Shown one piece after another: positions 16,769-27,520 of a DNA stretch of 64,000 nt. The notes below the pieces were generated by a model that worked only from the letters and a program-made list of their open reading frames with translations, searched no databases and had not been told where the DNA came from. Origin of the DNA: Bacteroidota bacterium (GTDB lineage: Bacteria; Bacteroidota; Bacteroidia; Cytophagales; Cyclobacteriaceae); contig JABDGP010000002.1 in the NCBI GenBank assembly GCA_013285945.1, positions 17,946 to 81,945 of the forward strand, in the 5' to 3' direction. The position numbers were made by a program, and so were the translations under genes. Every line of letters begins with the position of its first letter. The stretch's first letter is position 1.

Positions 16769-16856
16769 CCGATTTATAAAGAAGCGCGGAGAGACAGGCT
16801 CTACGAAGCGCTAGCAACCCCGAAAGGAAGGTGCTAACTCCTGAAATATAAACCGG
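16769..16856 (+). promoter_or_regulatory. SAM riboswitch (SAM-I / S-box type)
   Basis: The S-box core is visible: GGAGAGACAGGCTC, CGAAGCGCTAGCAACC and GGTGCTAACTCC, in the family order. P1 pairs CCGATTTATA (16769-16778) with TATAAACCGG (16847-16856), one mismatch in ten. P2 uses AGCGC/GCGCT. It sits between a consensus promoter and methionine genes, the standard location; SAM binding should lower expression. The start codon of a small leader peptide lies 10 bases after P1, so P1 formation could act on leader translation. A covariance-model search against RF00162 would settle the class. Confidence 0.88.
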
Positions 16857-16865
16857 AAAAGTAAC

Positions 16866-17018
16866 ATGAAAACACAAATCATCTACCGATTGAACCATCA
16901 AGGCTCAGCTTCACTCGAAAATCTCAATCAATTTGTTTTTGCCCTGATTCAGCGAATGCGTATTTGCCGTCAGTGCATTGCCATTTGTTGTGCGCCTGTC
17001 CAGGCGTGTTGTTGTTGA
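16866..17018 (+). CDS. Cysteine-rich leader peptide (50 residues)
   Basis: A 50-codon frame starting MKTQIIYRLN, with seven Cys among residues 34-50 and ending in three consecutive Cys codons (TGT TGT TGT) directly before TGA. A hairpin, CGCCTG/CAGGCG at 16993-17006, covers the codons just before the Cys triplet. It sits between the SAM riboswitch and metY, 87 bases before the metY start. This is the layout of a translational attenuator in which ribosome stalling at Cys codons changes downstream RNA folding when charged tRNA-Cys is scarce. The function is inferred from position and composition. An internal ATG at codon 31 would give a 20-residue version. Confidence 0.65.
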   Translation: MKTQIIYRLNHQGSASLENLNQFVFALIQRMRICRQCIAICCAPVQACCC

Positions 17019-17093
17019 GGAAATAAAACTCCTGACACAATACAAGCTGACTGACTAGTCGTCGCTCCATTATTCCATTTTAAAAATCATTAA

Positions 17094-19468
<2,375 letters not shown>

Positions 19469-19483
19469 ATCATTATTAATTCT

Positions 19484-20710
19484 ATGGAACATAAAAAATT
19501 GAAACTCGGACTCTTTGGTTTTGGCTGTGTAGGTCAGGGGTTGTATCATGTATTAAATGAAACTCATGGAATCAAAGCAGAGATTAAAAAAATCTGTGTA
19601 AAAAATCGCGACAAGCAACGGATTCTCAGTAATGATATTTTTACTTTCGATAAAAATGAAATTCTATCCGATCCGGAAATCAATGTAGTTGTAGAGCTAA
19701 TCGACGACCCCAATGCAGCGTTTGAAATTGTGACCGATGCTTTGAAAAATGGAAAGCATGTAGTAACTGCAAACAAAAGGATGATTGCCGAACACCTGGA
19801 AGAGCTTTACCATTTGCAGCAAAAATATGATCGTTCGGTCTTATATGAAGGTGCAGTGTGCGGGAGCATCCCCATCTTACGAAATCTTGAAGAGTATTAT
19901 GACAATGATTTGATCACAAGTATTGAAGGGATCTTTAACGGAAGCACAAACTATATCCTTACGAAAGTCTTTGAGGAAAAGAAAAGTTATCTCGAAGCAC
20001 TGAAAGGCGCACAGGACTTAGGCTTCGCCGAAAGCAATCCTGCACTTGATGTAGAAGCATTCGATCCGAAGTTCAAGTTAACGATTGCCATCGCGCATTC
20101 GTTTGGAGTATTCATCAAGCCGGAAGACATAATTAATATTGGTATTCAAAAAATATCTCCGGTTGATTTAAAATATGCACGGGAAAACAATCTCACCATC
20201 AAATTAGTAGCACGGGCTTACAAACGCGATGGAAAAATATTAGCATGGGTTGCTCCGCAATTTATTCCGGCTGACCACATGCTTGCTTCAGTACGCAATG
20301 AATACAATGCGGTGCTGGTGGAGGGTGCATTCGCTGAAAAGCAAGTATTCATTGGGAAAGGTGCAGGCGGCTACCCAACAGGCTCAGCCGTACTCTCGGA
20401 TATTTCCGCGCTGGCATACGACTATCGTTATGAGTACAAGAAATTTGCTCAAGGCGAAGGACTTCCGTTCTCTAATGAAGCGCTAGTCGATGTAGTAGTC
20501 AGCTTTTCTCAGGGGTCTCTCATTTCACCCAAAGACTTTGAAAACTTCAAAGGCGGATATCAGGGCAACGGCCATCAATACATGACCGGTTCTGTGAAAC
20601 TCGAAAAACTCAAGGCACTTAGTGAATGGGATGACGTAAGCGTAATTCTGGCTCCTGAATTGAATTTAGTTTCATTAGACAAGAGCAAAAAAGAGTTACG
20701 CTACGCTTGA
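19484..20710 (+). CDS. hom: Homoserine dehydrogenase
   Basis: 408 residues, monofunctional (no aspartokinase domain). It reduces aspartate semialdehyde to homoserine, the branch point to methionine and threonine. The nucleotide-binding LGLFGFGCVGQGL, VVTANKRMIAEH, FNGSTNYILTK and the substrate-site GFAESNPALDVEAFD are present. It lies 15 bases after metX, so the operon makes homoserine, acetylates it and sulfhydrylates it in sequence. It converges with the permease gene 13 bases away. Confidence 0.94.
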   Translation: MEHKKLKLGLFGFGCVGQGLYHVLNETHGIKAEIKKICVKNRDKQRILSNDIFTFDKNEILSDPEINVVVELIDDPNAAFEIVTDALKNGKHVVTANKRMIAEHLEELYHLQQKYDRSVLYEGAVCGSIPILRNLEEYYDNDLITSIEGIFNGSTNYILTKVFEEKKSYLEALKGAQDLGFAESNPALDVEAFDPKFKLTIAIAHSFGVFIKPEDIINIGIQKISPVDLKYARENNLTIKLVARAYKRDGKILAWVAPQFIPADHMLASVRNEYNAVLVEGAFAEKQVFIGKGAGGYPTGSAVLSDISALAYDYRYEYKKFAQGEGLPFSNEALVDVVVSFSQGSLISPKDFENFKGGYQGNGHQYMTGSVKLEKLKALSEWDDVSVILAPELNLVSLDKSKKELRYA

Positions 20711-20723
20711 CCCGAGATTGTTG

Positions 20724-23117
20724 TTACTCGTCGCGCAATGCATTTACGGGATTAGAGTAAGCAGCGCGCAAAACGTGATAGCCAACAGTAATCATCGTAA
20801 TTGCAAACGCAAGTGCGGCTGAAATGATAAAGGTCAGCCACTCGCCTTTCAATTCAATACGATACGAGAAATTTTGCAGCCATTGATTCGTGAAGTACCA
20901 AACTGCGGGAAAAGCCAGGACCATGCCAATGGCTACGAGCAGAAAAAATTCTTTTGACACCAGCATGACTAAACTATTTACACTTGCACCAATCACTTTT
21001 CGTACGCCAATTTCTTTGGTGCGCTGCTCCGTTGTATAAGCAGCCAAACCGAGCAAGCCTAGGCAGGCAATTAAAATCGTTAATCCAGAGAACGTAGTAA
21101 AAATCTGGCTCCGCTTTTGGTCGGCTTTGTACTGCGAATCAAAATCCTGATCAAGGAAAGTGTATTCAAATGGATAGTGCGGGAAAATTTCTTTCCATGA
21201 TTTCTCAATTGATGCCAGTGTCGTTTTAACATCGCCAGGATTGAGGCGTACGAAAATGTAGTTGTTATTTTTATCGAGGATAATAATTAAAGGTTCGATC
21301 GGATCATAAAGGGAATTTTGGTGGTAATCGTTGATAACACCTATTACTTTTTTCCTGAACGCATTGGGTCCGTCATTTCCAGCCTCAAATCGCTTTCCGA
21401 TCGGGTCTTTCCAAGCCATTCGTTTCACCATACTTTCATTAACTAAAATTGCATTCATGGTATCACTTGGGTTATTGTGCGAAAAATCCCTGCCTTGCAA
21501 AATTTTCATCCCCAGTGTTTTAACGAAATCAAAATCGGCACTATAGAGATCAACGCCACGCTGCACCATTTTCCCTTCTGCATCTTCCACCTGCAATAGG
21601 TTTTTACTGATGCCTTGCCCTGGTGACGAACTGGCCATACCAATATCTGCTACGATTGGGTTTTGTTTGAGAAGGTCAACCAATGCAGGCGCCATACTAT
21701 ACTGTTTTCTATTAGACAGTTCGAGACGGAGCAAATGCGCTTTATCGAATCCTAAATCCTTATTTCTTAAAAATTGTAATTGATCGAATACAATCAACGT
21801 GCTGATAAGCATGAAAATGCTAAGCGCAAACTGAACAACAACGAGTGACTTCCTAAAAATAACACTTCCTCCTTTTGAAGAGAGCCTGCCTTTCAAGACA
21901 GTTACAGGATTAAAACCTGAAAGGTAAAACGCAGGGTAGCTTCCGCTGACGACGCCAGTAAAAATAGTGATGCCAATTAAACTTACTAAAACAGGTGTTT
22001 GTAAAATGTACGAGAAAGGAAGAGACTTGTTGGATAATGTATTAAACGCCGGAAGTAAAAGATAGATCAGCACGAAGCTAAACGCCAATGCAATAGCCAC
22101 GACTAATACTGACTCAGTAATAAATTGAAAGATCAGATGCTTACGTTCGCTGCCCATTACTTTGCGAAGGCCAACTTCCTTTGCACGATTGGCAGAGCGG
22201 GCAGTAGCTAAATTCATGTAGTTGATACACGCGATGATGAGCATGAACGCAGCAACCGCTGCAAAAATATAGATGTAGGATATGTCACCACCGGCTTCAG
22301 CTTCATCGGCTATTTTTGAATGAAGGTGTATACTGGCAATAGGCTGCAATTCGTATTGAAGCTTCACTCCTGCACTTTCAAAAATCGGGTTAACTTTTTC
22401 TTTGACAATTTTTTTAAGGACGGGGTCCATCTTCTTTACGTCGTAACCTTCAGGTAACAAAATGTAAGTGGTTACACCAAAGTTGCCCCAACTGCCTTGC
22501 AAGGCCGGCCGGGTATTTCTTGATATCAAAGCATTAAATCGAAAATGTGAATTGAGTGGAATATCTTTGATGATACCCGTAATTTTAAAATCTTCACCCT
22601 GTTGATTTTGCAATGAGAGGCCGAGGGCACCATTCGTACTGTCAAAATATTTAAGTGCTGTCTTTTCAGTCAGTACAATCGAAAAAGGATTATCCAGAGC
22701 GGTGTTAGGATCACCAGCAACAAATTCATAGCTGAACATGTCAAACACGGTGGAATCAGCCATGTAAAAATCGTCTTCATTAAAATACTTCTCACCTACT
22801 TTATAAAGATTCCGGCTCATGCCAATAAACTTCACTGCATTTTTCACCTCAGGGTAGTTATCGCGCAATTCTTCGGCCAGTGGAATTTGCGTGGATGACC
22901 AGGTGAAGGCGTTATCCGTTTCCTGAATATGCGAGATGACCCTATATATATTGTCTACATTTTTATTATAACGGTCAAAACTCAATTCATCCAAAATATA
23001 CATCAGCAAAAACAGGCTACATGTGATACCAATGGTAAGCCCCAGAATATTGAGGGAGCTGTAAACTTTGTCTTTGAAAATGTTTCGGAGTGAAATCTTT
23101 ATCAGGTTTTTTAACAT
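20724..23117 (-). CDS. MacB/FtsX-type ABC transporter permease
   Basis: 797 residues. The N-terminal membrane anchor (about 20-40), a large periplasmic MacB-PCD-like domain, an FtsX domain with three helices (about 280-410, YMNLATARSANRAKEVGLRKVMG), a second periplasmic domain and a second FtsX domain (about 680-790, YTTEQRTKEIGVRKVIGAS). No ATPase is encoded next to it, so the ABC subunit must be supplied elsewhere. This duplicated form is common in Bacteroidota. It is paralogous to the permease at 51-53.7 kb but lacks that protein's N-terminal prefix. Substrate unknown. Confidence 0.9.
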   Translation of the reverse strand: MLKNLIKISLRNIFKDKVYSSLNILGLTIGITCSLFLLMYILDELSFDRYNKNVDNIYRVISHIQETDNAFTWSSTQIPLAEELRDNYPEVKNAVKFIGMSRNLYKVGEKYFNEDDFYMADSTVFDMFSYEFVAGDPNTALDNPFSIVLTEKTALKYFDSTNGALGLSLQNQQGEDFKITGIIKDIPLNSHFRFNALISRNTRPALQGSWGNFGVTTYILLPEGYDVKKMDPVLKKIVKEKVNPIFESAGVKLQYELQPIASIHLHSKIADEAEAGGDISYIYIFAAVAAFMLIIACINYMNLATARSANRAKEVGLRKVMGSERKHLIFQFITESVLVVAIALAFSFVLIYLLLPAFNTLSNKSLPFSYILQTPVLVSLIGITIFTGVVSGSYPAFYLSGFNPVTVLKGRLSSKGGSVIFRKSLVVVQFALSIFMLISTLIVFDQLQFLRNKDLGFDKAHLLRLELSNRKQYSMAPALVDLLKQNPIVADIGMASSSPGQGISKNLLQVEDAEGKMVQRGVDLYSADFDFVKTLGMKILQGRDFSHNNPSDTMNAILVNESMVKRMAWKDPIGKRFEAGNDGPNAFRKKVIGVINDYHQNSLYDPIEPLIIILDKNNNYIFVRLNPGDVKTTLASIEKSWKEIFPHYPFEYTFLDQDFDSQYKADQKRSQIFTTFSGLTILIACLGLLGLAAYTTEQRTKEIGVRKVIGASVNSLVMLVSKEFFLLVAIGMVLAFPAVWYFTNQWLQNFSYRIELKGEWLTFIISAALAFAITMITVGYHVLRAAYSNPVNALRDE

Positions 23118-23243
23118 GGCGGGCGGGTTTTATTAAAGATGGTGATTCCGTTCAAAAAGTTCTATAACTATTTTCGATCATCAAAATTAGGGGAAGCTGC
23201 TTAGGCAAGACCCTCTTTTTTGTACCTTGCGCCAACTATTTTC

Positions 23244-25052
23244 ATGCCAGACATCATCCAGCTTCTTCCTGATTCGATTGCCAACCAGATTGCGGCGGGT
23301 GAAGTAGTGCAGCGACCGGCCTCAGCAGTGAAAGAACTGATAGAAAACGCCATAGACGCAGGTGCAACAAATATCAAACTAATTGTAAAAGAGGCTGGTA
23401 AAACGTTAATCCAAGTGATCGATAACGGCCAGGGTATGAGCGAAACTGATGCACGTATGAGTTTGGAGCGGCATGCTACTTCAAAAATTCGCACAGCAGA
23501 TGACTTGTTCCGCCTGCGTACGATGGGCTTTCGTGGAGAGGCTCTTGCGTCTATTGCGGCTGTATCGCAAATGGAAATGAAAACCCGCCTTCCTCAAGAT
23601 GATCTCGGCACACTGCTGGTGGTGGAAGGATCTGAAGTGAAAAAACAAGAGCCTGTAGCCAGCGAAAAAGGCACTAGTATCAGCATCAAAAATTTATTCT
23701 ATAACATTCCGGCCCGAAGAAATTTTTTAAAATCGAATGGCGTTGAGATGAGCCACATTGCAGATGAATTTCAACGGCTGGCACTTGCGCATCCTCATAT
23801 TTCATTTATTCTATTGCAAAGTGATGAACTGATTCATGACTTGCCAGCCGGCAAGTTGAGCCAGCGTATTGTAAATTTATTTGGGAAGAATTATCAAAGT
23901 CAGCTAGCTCCAGTGCAAGAGGAAACTTCGTTATTAAAAATTACAGGCTACATAGGCCGGCCTGAGCTGGCAAGAAAAAAAAGAGGGGAGCAATTCATTT
24001 TTGTAAACCAACGCTTCATCCGCAATAATTATTTAGGCTACGCAATCACCAGCGCATACGAAGGTTTGCTTCAAGAAAACAGTTTTCCGTTTTATGCTCT
24101 ATTCATCGATATCGACCCGAAACATATTGATGTCAATGTTCACCCGACAAAGACCGAAATCAAGTTTGATGACGAGCGTGCTGTATACGGTGTGGTGTGG
24201 AGCGCAGTAAAACAAGCCTTGGGCGCACACAACCTTGCTCCCGCTATCGACTTTGCTGCCGATGTCAACCTGATGGGTAAATTAAATAGCGAGCCCCTTT
24301 CGCGGGAACAATATTACGACGAACAGTTTAGCAATTCCCTTCAGCGCTCAAATTTGCAAAACTGGGAAAAGATATTTGAACAAGAGGGCTCCACGTCCCG
24401 ATTGTTCGATAGATCAGAGACACTTCCCAAGACTACCATGAGAATTGAAAGCTCTATTAATAAAGAGGAGACTTCAATCGATCAGGGGTACGAAAAATCA
24501 TTTTTTCAATTTCAACAAAAATATATTGTCAGGTCTTCGCGCGGGGGTGTAATGTTTATTGACCAGCAAGCCGCTCACGAGCGTATCCTCTTTGAAAAAT
24601 ATGTTTCGCAATTGAAAGGCACTCCCGGAAATAGTCAACAGAGTTTATTTCCGCAGGCACTAACACTCAATGCTCCAGATTTTGCGTTGGCCATGGAAAT
24701 GGAACGTGAAATCTATTCTCTCGGCTTTCGGTTTGAAGTCTTTGGAAAAAATACGTTGCTTGTCTCGGGTACGCCAGCAGAAATCACTGGCGGTGAAAAA
24801 GAGTTGTTTGAAGGCCTGATTGAGCAGTTTAAAAAGAATCAATCAGAACTGCAGCTGCCACTTCGCGAGAACCTGTCACATGCCTTGGCCAAGCGCGCAG
24901 CTATTAAGTCCGGGCAAAAACTATCGACCGAGGAAATGGAGTCACTCACGGGAAGGCTTTTTGCCTGCGCTACGCCAAGTTTTACCCCTGAGGGGAAACC
25001 AACCTTTTTTATCCTTGACTCGTCTAAGATTGAAAGTTATTTTACGCATTAA
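23244..25052 (+). CDS. mutL: DNA mismatch repair protein MutL
   Basis: 602 residues from the ATG at 23244 (MPDIIQLLPDSIANQIAAG); a TTG 24 bases earlier is in frame but overlaps a -7-like TACCTTGC (23223-23230). GHKL ATPase motifs are intact: ELIENAIDAGAT, DNGQGM, HATSK and GFRGEAL. The C-terminal endonuclease/dimerisation domain has DQQAAHERILFE, a variant of the metal-binding DQHAxxExxxxE motif with Gln for the His. MutL couples MutS mismatch recognition to strand removal. Confidence 0.96.
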   Translation: MPDIIQLLPDSIANQIAAGEVVQRPASAVKELIENAIDAGATNIKLIVKEAGKTLIQVIDNGQGMSETDARMSLERHATSKIRTADDLFRLRTMGFRGEALASIAAVSQMEMKTRLPQDDLGTLLVVEGSEVKKQEPVASEKGTSISIKNLFYNIPARRNFLKSNGVEMSHIADEFQRLALAHPHISFILLQSDELIHDLPAGKLSQRIVNLFGKNYQSQLAPVQEETSLLKITGYIGRPELARKKRGEQFIFVNQRFIRNNYLGYAITSAYEGLLQENSFPFYALFIDIDPKHIDVNVHPTKTEIKFDDERAVYGVVWSAVKQALGAHNLAPAIDFAADVNLMGKLNSEPLSREQYYDEQFSNSLQRSNLQNWEKIFEQEGSTSRLFDRSETLPKTTMRIESSINKEETSIDQGYEKSFFQFQQKYIVRSSRGGVMFIDQQAAHERILFEKYVSQLKGTPGNSQQSLFPQALTLNAPDFALAMEMEREIYSLGFRFEVFGKNTLLVSGTPAEITGGEKELFEGLIEQFKKNQSELQLPLRENLSHALAKRAAIKSGQKLSTEEMESLTGRLFACATPSFTPEGKPTFFILDSSKIESYFTH

Positions 25053-25061
25053 ATTTTAATC

Positions 25062-25646
25062 ATGTTCAATATCACCCCACTCGTTCGTACCCTTGTTATT
25101 ATTAATGTAGTGATCTTTCTATTACAGAATTTCGCTTCCCAGTTTTACATCACTCAATATCTTTCGCTGTGGCCGTTGGGTACGCCTTATTTTCAGCCGT
25201 ATCAGTTCTTTACTTATATGTTTGCTCATGGCGGGTTTGGGCACATCTTTTTCAATATGCTAGCGCTGGCATCATTTGCACCTATTCTTGAGCAGCACTG
25301 GGGAGAAAAGAAATTTTTATTTTTCTATTTGGCTACCGGCATTGGCGCCGGGATGATCTATGCAGGTGTAAATTATTTCTTCTTTCCCGGTCAGGTCGGA
25401 CCAATGCTTGGTGCATCGGGTGCGCTCTACGGAATTTTAATGGCCTTCGGGTTGGTGTTTCCTGATCTTGAGTTGATGTTGCTGTTTCCTCCAATACCGA
25501 TCAAGGCAAAATACATGGTGTTTGTGATGGGATTTATCACTTACGCCATGGACCGCACTGGCACGGTAGCTCACCTCGCCCACTTTGGGGGCGCATTTGT
25601 CGCATTCATAATTATTAGTTACTGGAAAAGTCAGGGCAGGCGATAG
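25062..25646 (+). CDS. Rhomboid intramembrane serine protease
   Basis: 194 residues with about six membrane helices. Catalytic Ser119 lies in GASGALYG and the likely His171 in VAHLAHFGG; the L1-loop/TM2 motif FAHGGFGHIFFNML is present. It cleaves membrane proteins within or next to the helix; substrate unknown. It sits 9 bases after mutL and is followed by a second rhomboid, so it is probably co-transcribed with both. Confidence 0.93.
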   Translation: MFNITPLVRTLVIINVVIFLLQNFASQFYITQYLSLWPLGTPYFQPYQFFTYMFAHGGFGHIFFNMLALASFAPILEQHWGEKKFLFFYLATGIGAGMIYAGVNYFFFPGQVGPMLGASGALYGILMAFGLVFPDLELMLLFPPIPIKAKYMVFVMGFITYAMDRTGTVAHLAHFGGAFVAFIIISYWKSQGRR

Positions 25647-25686
25647 CGAACACTTAATTCTTTAAATTAGTGGTAGTAATTTCTTT

Positions 25687-26589
25687 TTGAAAATAAACTT
25701 ATCCGTGCTCGAAGAATTTAAAAACGCGTTCAATAGACCCAACAATGGCCACATTCAGCTGATTGTGATCAATATTGTTGTGTTCATTGTCTTAGGGGTT
25801 TTGTTTGTCTTTGCTAGAATCGGGGGATTCGAAAGTTATTTCCAAATAATCCATAATCAGTTTTCTATTCCTCCTGTGTTCGCCAATTTTATTACACGGC
25901 CTTGGACAATCATTACATATTCCTTCGCGCATAGCCTCACTGATATTTTCCATATTCTGTTTAACATGCTGGCTTTGTACTGGTTTGGAAAATTGTTCAT
26001 CGAGTACCTGGGAAGCGATAAGCTGATAGCGCTTTATATTTTAGGTGCGTTGGCGGCGGCCACATTTTATCTTATCATATTCAATACAGTTCCGTTTTTC
26101 AAAGCTCAGGCCGACTTCTCTGGAATGGTGGGCGCCTCGGGTGCAGTCTATGCCATCATGGTTGGTGCAGCCACGCTCTTGCCCGACTACACTTTTTTAC
26201 TTTTGTTTTTTGGCCCTGTGCGTATCAAATACATCGCAGGCGTTTATATTTTGATTTCATTTCTAGGATCGGTAGGTGCCAATTCGGGTGGTAACATTGC
26301 TCACCTCGGTGGCGCACTAATGGGTTTTGTTTATGTGAAGCAACTCCAAGCCGGTGTAAACTGGGGCGGGTGGATTACTGCTGTCCTCGATTGGTTCAAA
26401 AACCTATTCAAGCCACAAACAAAAGTAAAAGTCACCTACCGCAAGACTGAAGCAAAAACAAAAGCATCAGCAACTTCAAAGGCTTCACAAGCTGAAATCG
26501 ATGCTATCCTCGACAAAATTTCCGACCGCGGTTACGAAAGTCTCAGCAAAGACGAAAAAGAAAAACTCTTCAACGCAAGCAAAAAATAA
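25687..26589 (+). CDS. Second rhomboid protease with C-terminal cytoplasmic tail
   Basis: 300 residues from a TTG start; the frame has no ATG before the first helix, and a GTG at 25705 is the alternative. The rhomboid core has FAHSLTDIFHILFNML, catalytic Ser in GASGAVYA and His in NIAHLGG. Unlike its neighbour it has a 75-residue basic tail ending in ILDKISDRGYESLSKDEKE, a conserved tail I recall from Bacteroidota rhomboids. The two adjacent but dissimilar rhomboids probably have different substrates. Confidence 0.9.
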   Translation: MKINLSVLEEFKNAFNRPNNGHIQLIVINIVVFIVLGVLFVFARIGGFESYFQIIHNQFSIPPVFANFITRPWTIITYSFAHSLTDIFHILFNMLALYWFGKLFIEYLGSDKLIALYILGALAAATFYLIIFNTVPFFKAQADFSGMVGASGAVYAIMVGAATLLPDYTFLLLFFGPVRIKYIAGVYILISFLGSVGANSGGNIAHLGGALMGFVYVKQLQAGVNWGGWITAVLDWFKNLFKPQTKVKVTYRKTEAKTKASATSKASQAEIDAILDKISDRGYESLSKDEKEKLFNASKK

Positions 26590-26596
26590 TCTAGGT

Positions 26597-27244
26597 ATGT
26601 TAATAGATCTGAGTCACTCCATTGAGCATGGCATGATTACGTACAAAGGTTTACCTGCACCAATCATCTGCGATTACCTAAGTCGGGAAGAATCTAAAAG
26701 TAAGTATGCGCCAGGTACTGAATTTCAGATTGGAAAAATAGAAATGGTTGCTAACACCGGCACTTATCTCGACTGTCCGTTTCACCGCTATGCCGATGGC
26801 CATGATCTTTCACAAATCCAATTAGAAAAACTGGCAAGTCTCGATGCTGTGCTTATAGAAGTCGAAGGGACACAATCAATCGGAAAAAACTTCTTTGAAA
26901 GAAAAGACCTCGCAGGCAAGGCTGTGATCGTATATACTGGCTGGAGCAAGCATTGGCGTACCGATGCTTATTTTGAAAATCATCCGTTCCTTACCGCTGA
27001 GGCCGCCGACTATCTTGTTTCACAAAAAGTAATTCTCGTTGGTATTGACAGTCACAACATTGATGACACGAGAGGCAATACGCGGCCGGTACACAGCGCG
27101 CTTCTTAAAAATGAAATCCTGATTGTGGAGCACATGACTAATCTAGACTTGTTAAAAGAAAAACAATTCAGGTTCACTGCAGTGCCTCCAAAGTTCGTTG
27201 GTGTTGGCACATTCCCGGTTAGGGCATTTGCAAGCGTAGAATAG
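26597..27244 (+). CDS. Cyclase / kynurenine-formamidase-like protein with altered metal ligands
   Basis: 215 residues from the ATG at 26597 (MLIDLSHSIEHGM). An in-frame extension to 26501 would overlap the rhomboid tail and is rejected. The fold matches the cyclase/KynB family (LSHSIEHGMITYKGLPAP at the start, GIDSHNIDD later). The metal motif HxGTHxDxPxH reads NTGTYLDCPFH: the first two His are Asn53 and Tyr57, while Asp59 and His63 remain. Family reactions are amide or lactam hydrolysis with a metal; this member may have lost metal chemistry or use another set of ligands. It is followed by a terminator. Confidence 0.8.
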   Translation: MLIDLSHSIEHGMITYKGLPAPIICDYLSREESKSKYAPGTEFQIGKIEMVANTGTYLDCPFHRYADGHDLSQIQLEKLASLDAVLIEVEGTQSIGKNFFERKDLAGKAVIVYTGWSKHWRTDAYFENHPFLTAEAADYLVSQKVILVGIDSHNIDDTRGNTRPVHSALLKNEILIVEHMTNLDLLKEKQFRFTAVPPKFVGVGTFPVRAFASVE

Positions 27245-27273
27245 ATAGCTCAATCTCCAGTATCAAAAAATAG

Positions 27274-27301
27274 AAAAGCCGGGACATAGTTCCCGGCTTT
27301 T
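27274..27301. terminator. Bidirectional intrinsic terminator
   Basis: A perfect 11-bp stem, AAAAGCCGGGA (27274-27284) with TCCCGGCTTTT (27291-27301), and a 6-base loop. A and T runs on both sides let it work in both directions. It ends the mutL-rhomboid-cyclase run; for ftsZ on the other strand it lies about 220 bases past the stop. Confidence 0.85.
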
Positions 27302-27520
27302 CAGTTTAAAAAACTTACGACCAGCGCAGCAAAAAATACCTACTGCATTTTATAATTCTCTGGTCGAGTAAGAAGGCACACCGACACCGGCAAAAAATTA
27401 TTACTTCCAACAACCACTACGAATGGAGTAATACCAGTCGTGTCGGATATGCCATATCTTTCAGTCAAGGGTTCATAGTACTTAGTCCTGAGTTTTCTAA
27501 AGACTATTTACCCATGACTA

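Noticed and set aside
26501..26596. N-terminal extension of the cyclase-family protein
   Set aside because: It is low-complexity sequence in another frame of the rhomboid tail; the later ATG gives the family N-terminus.
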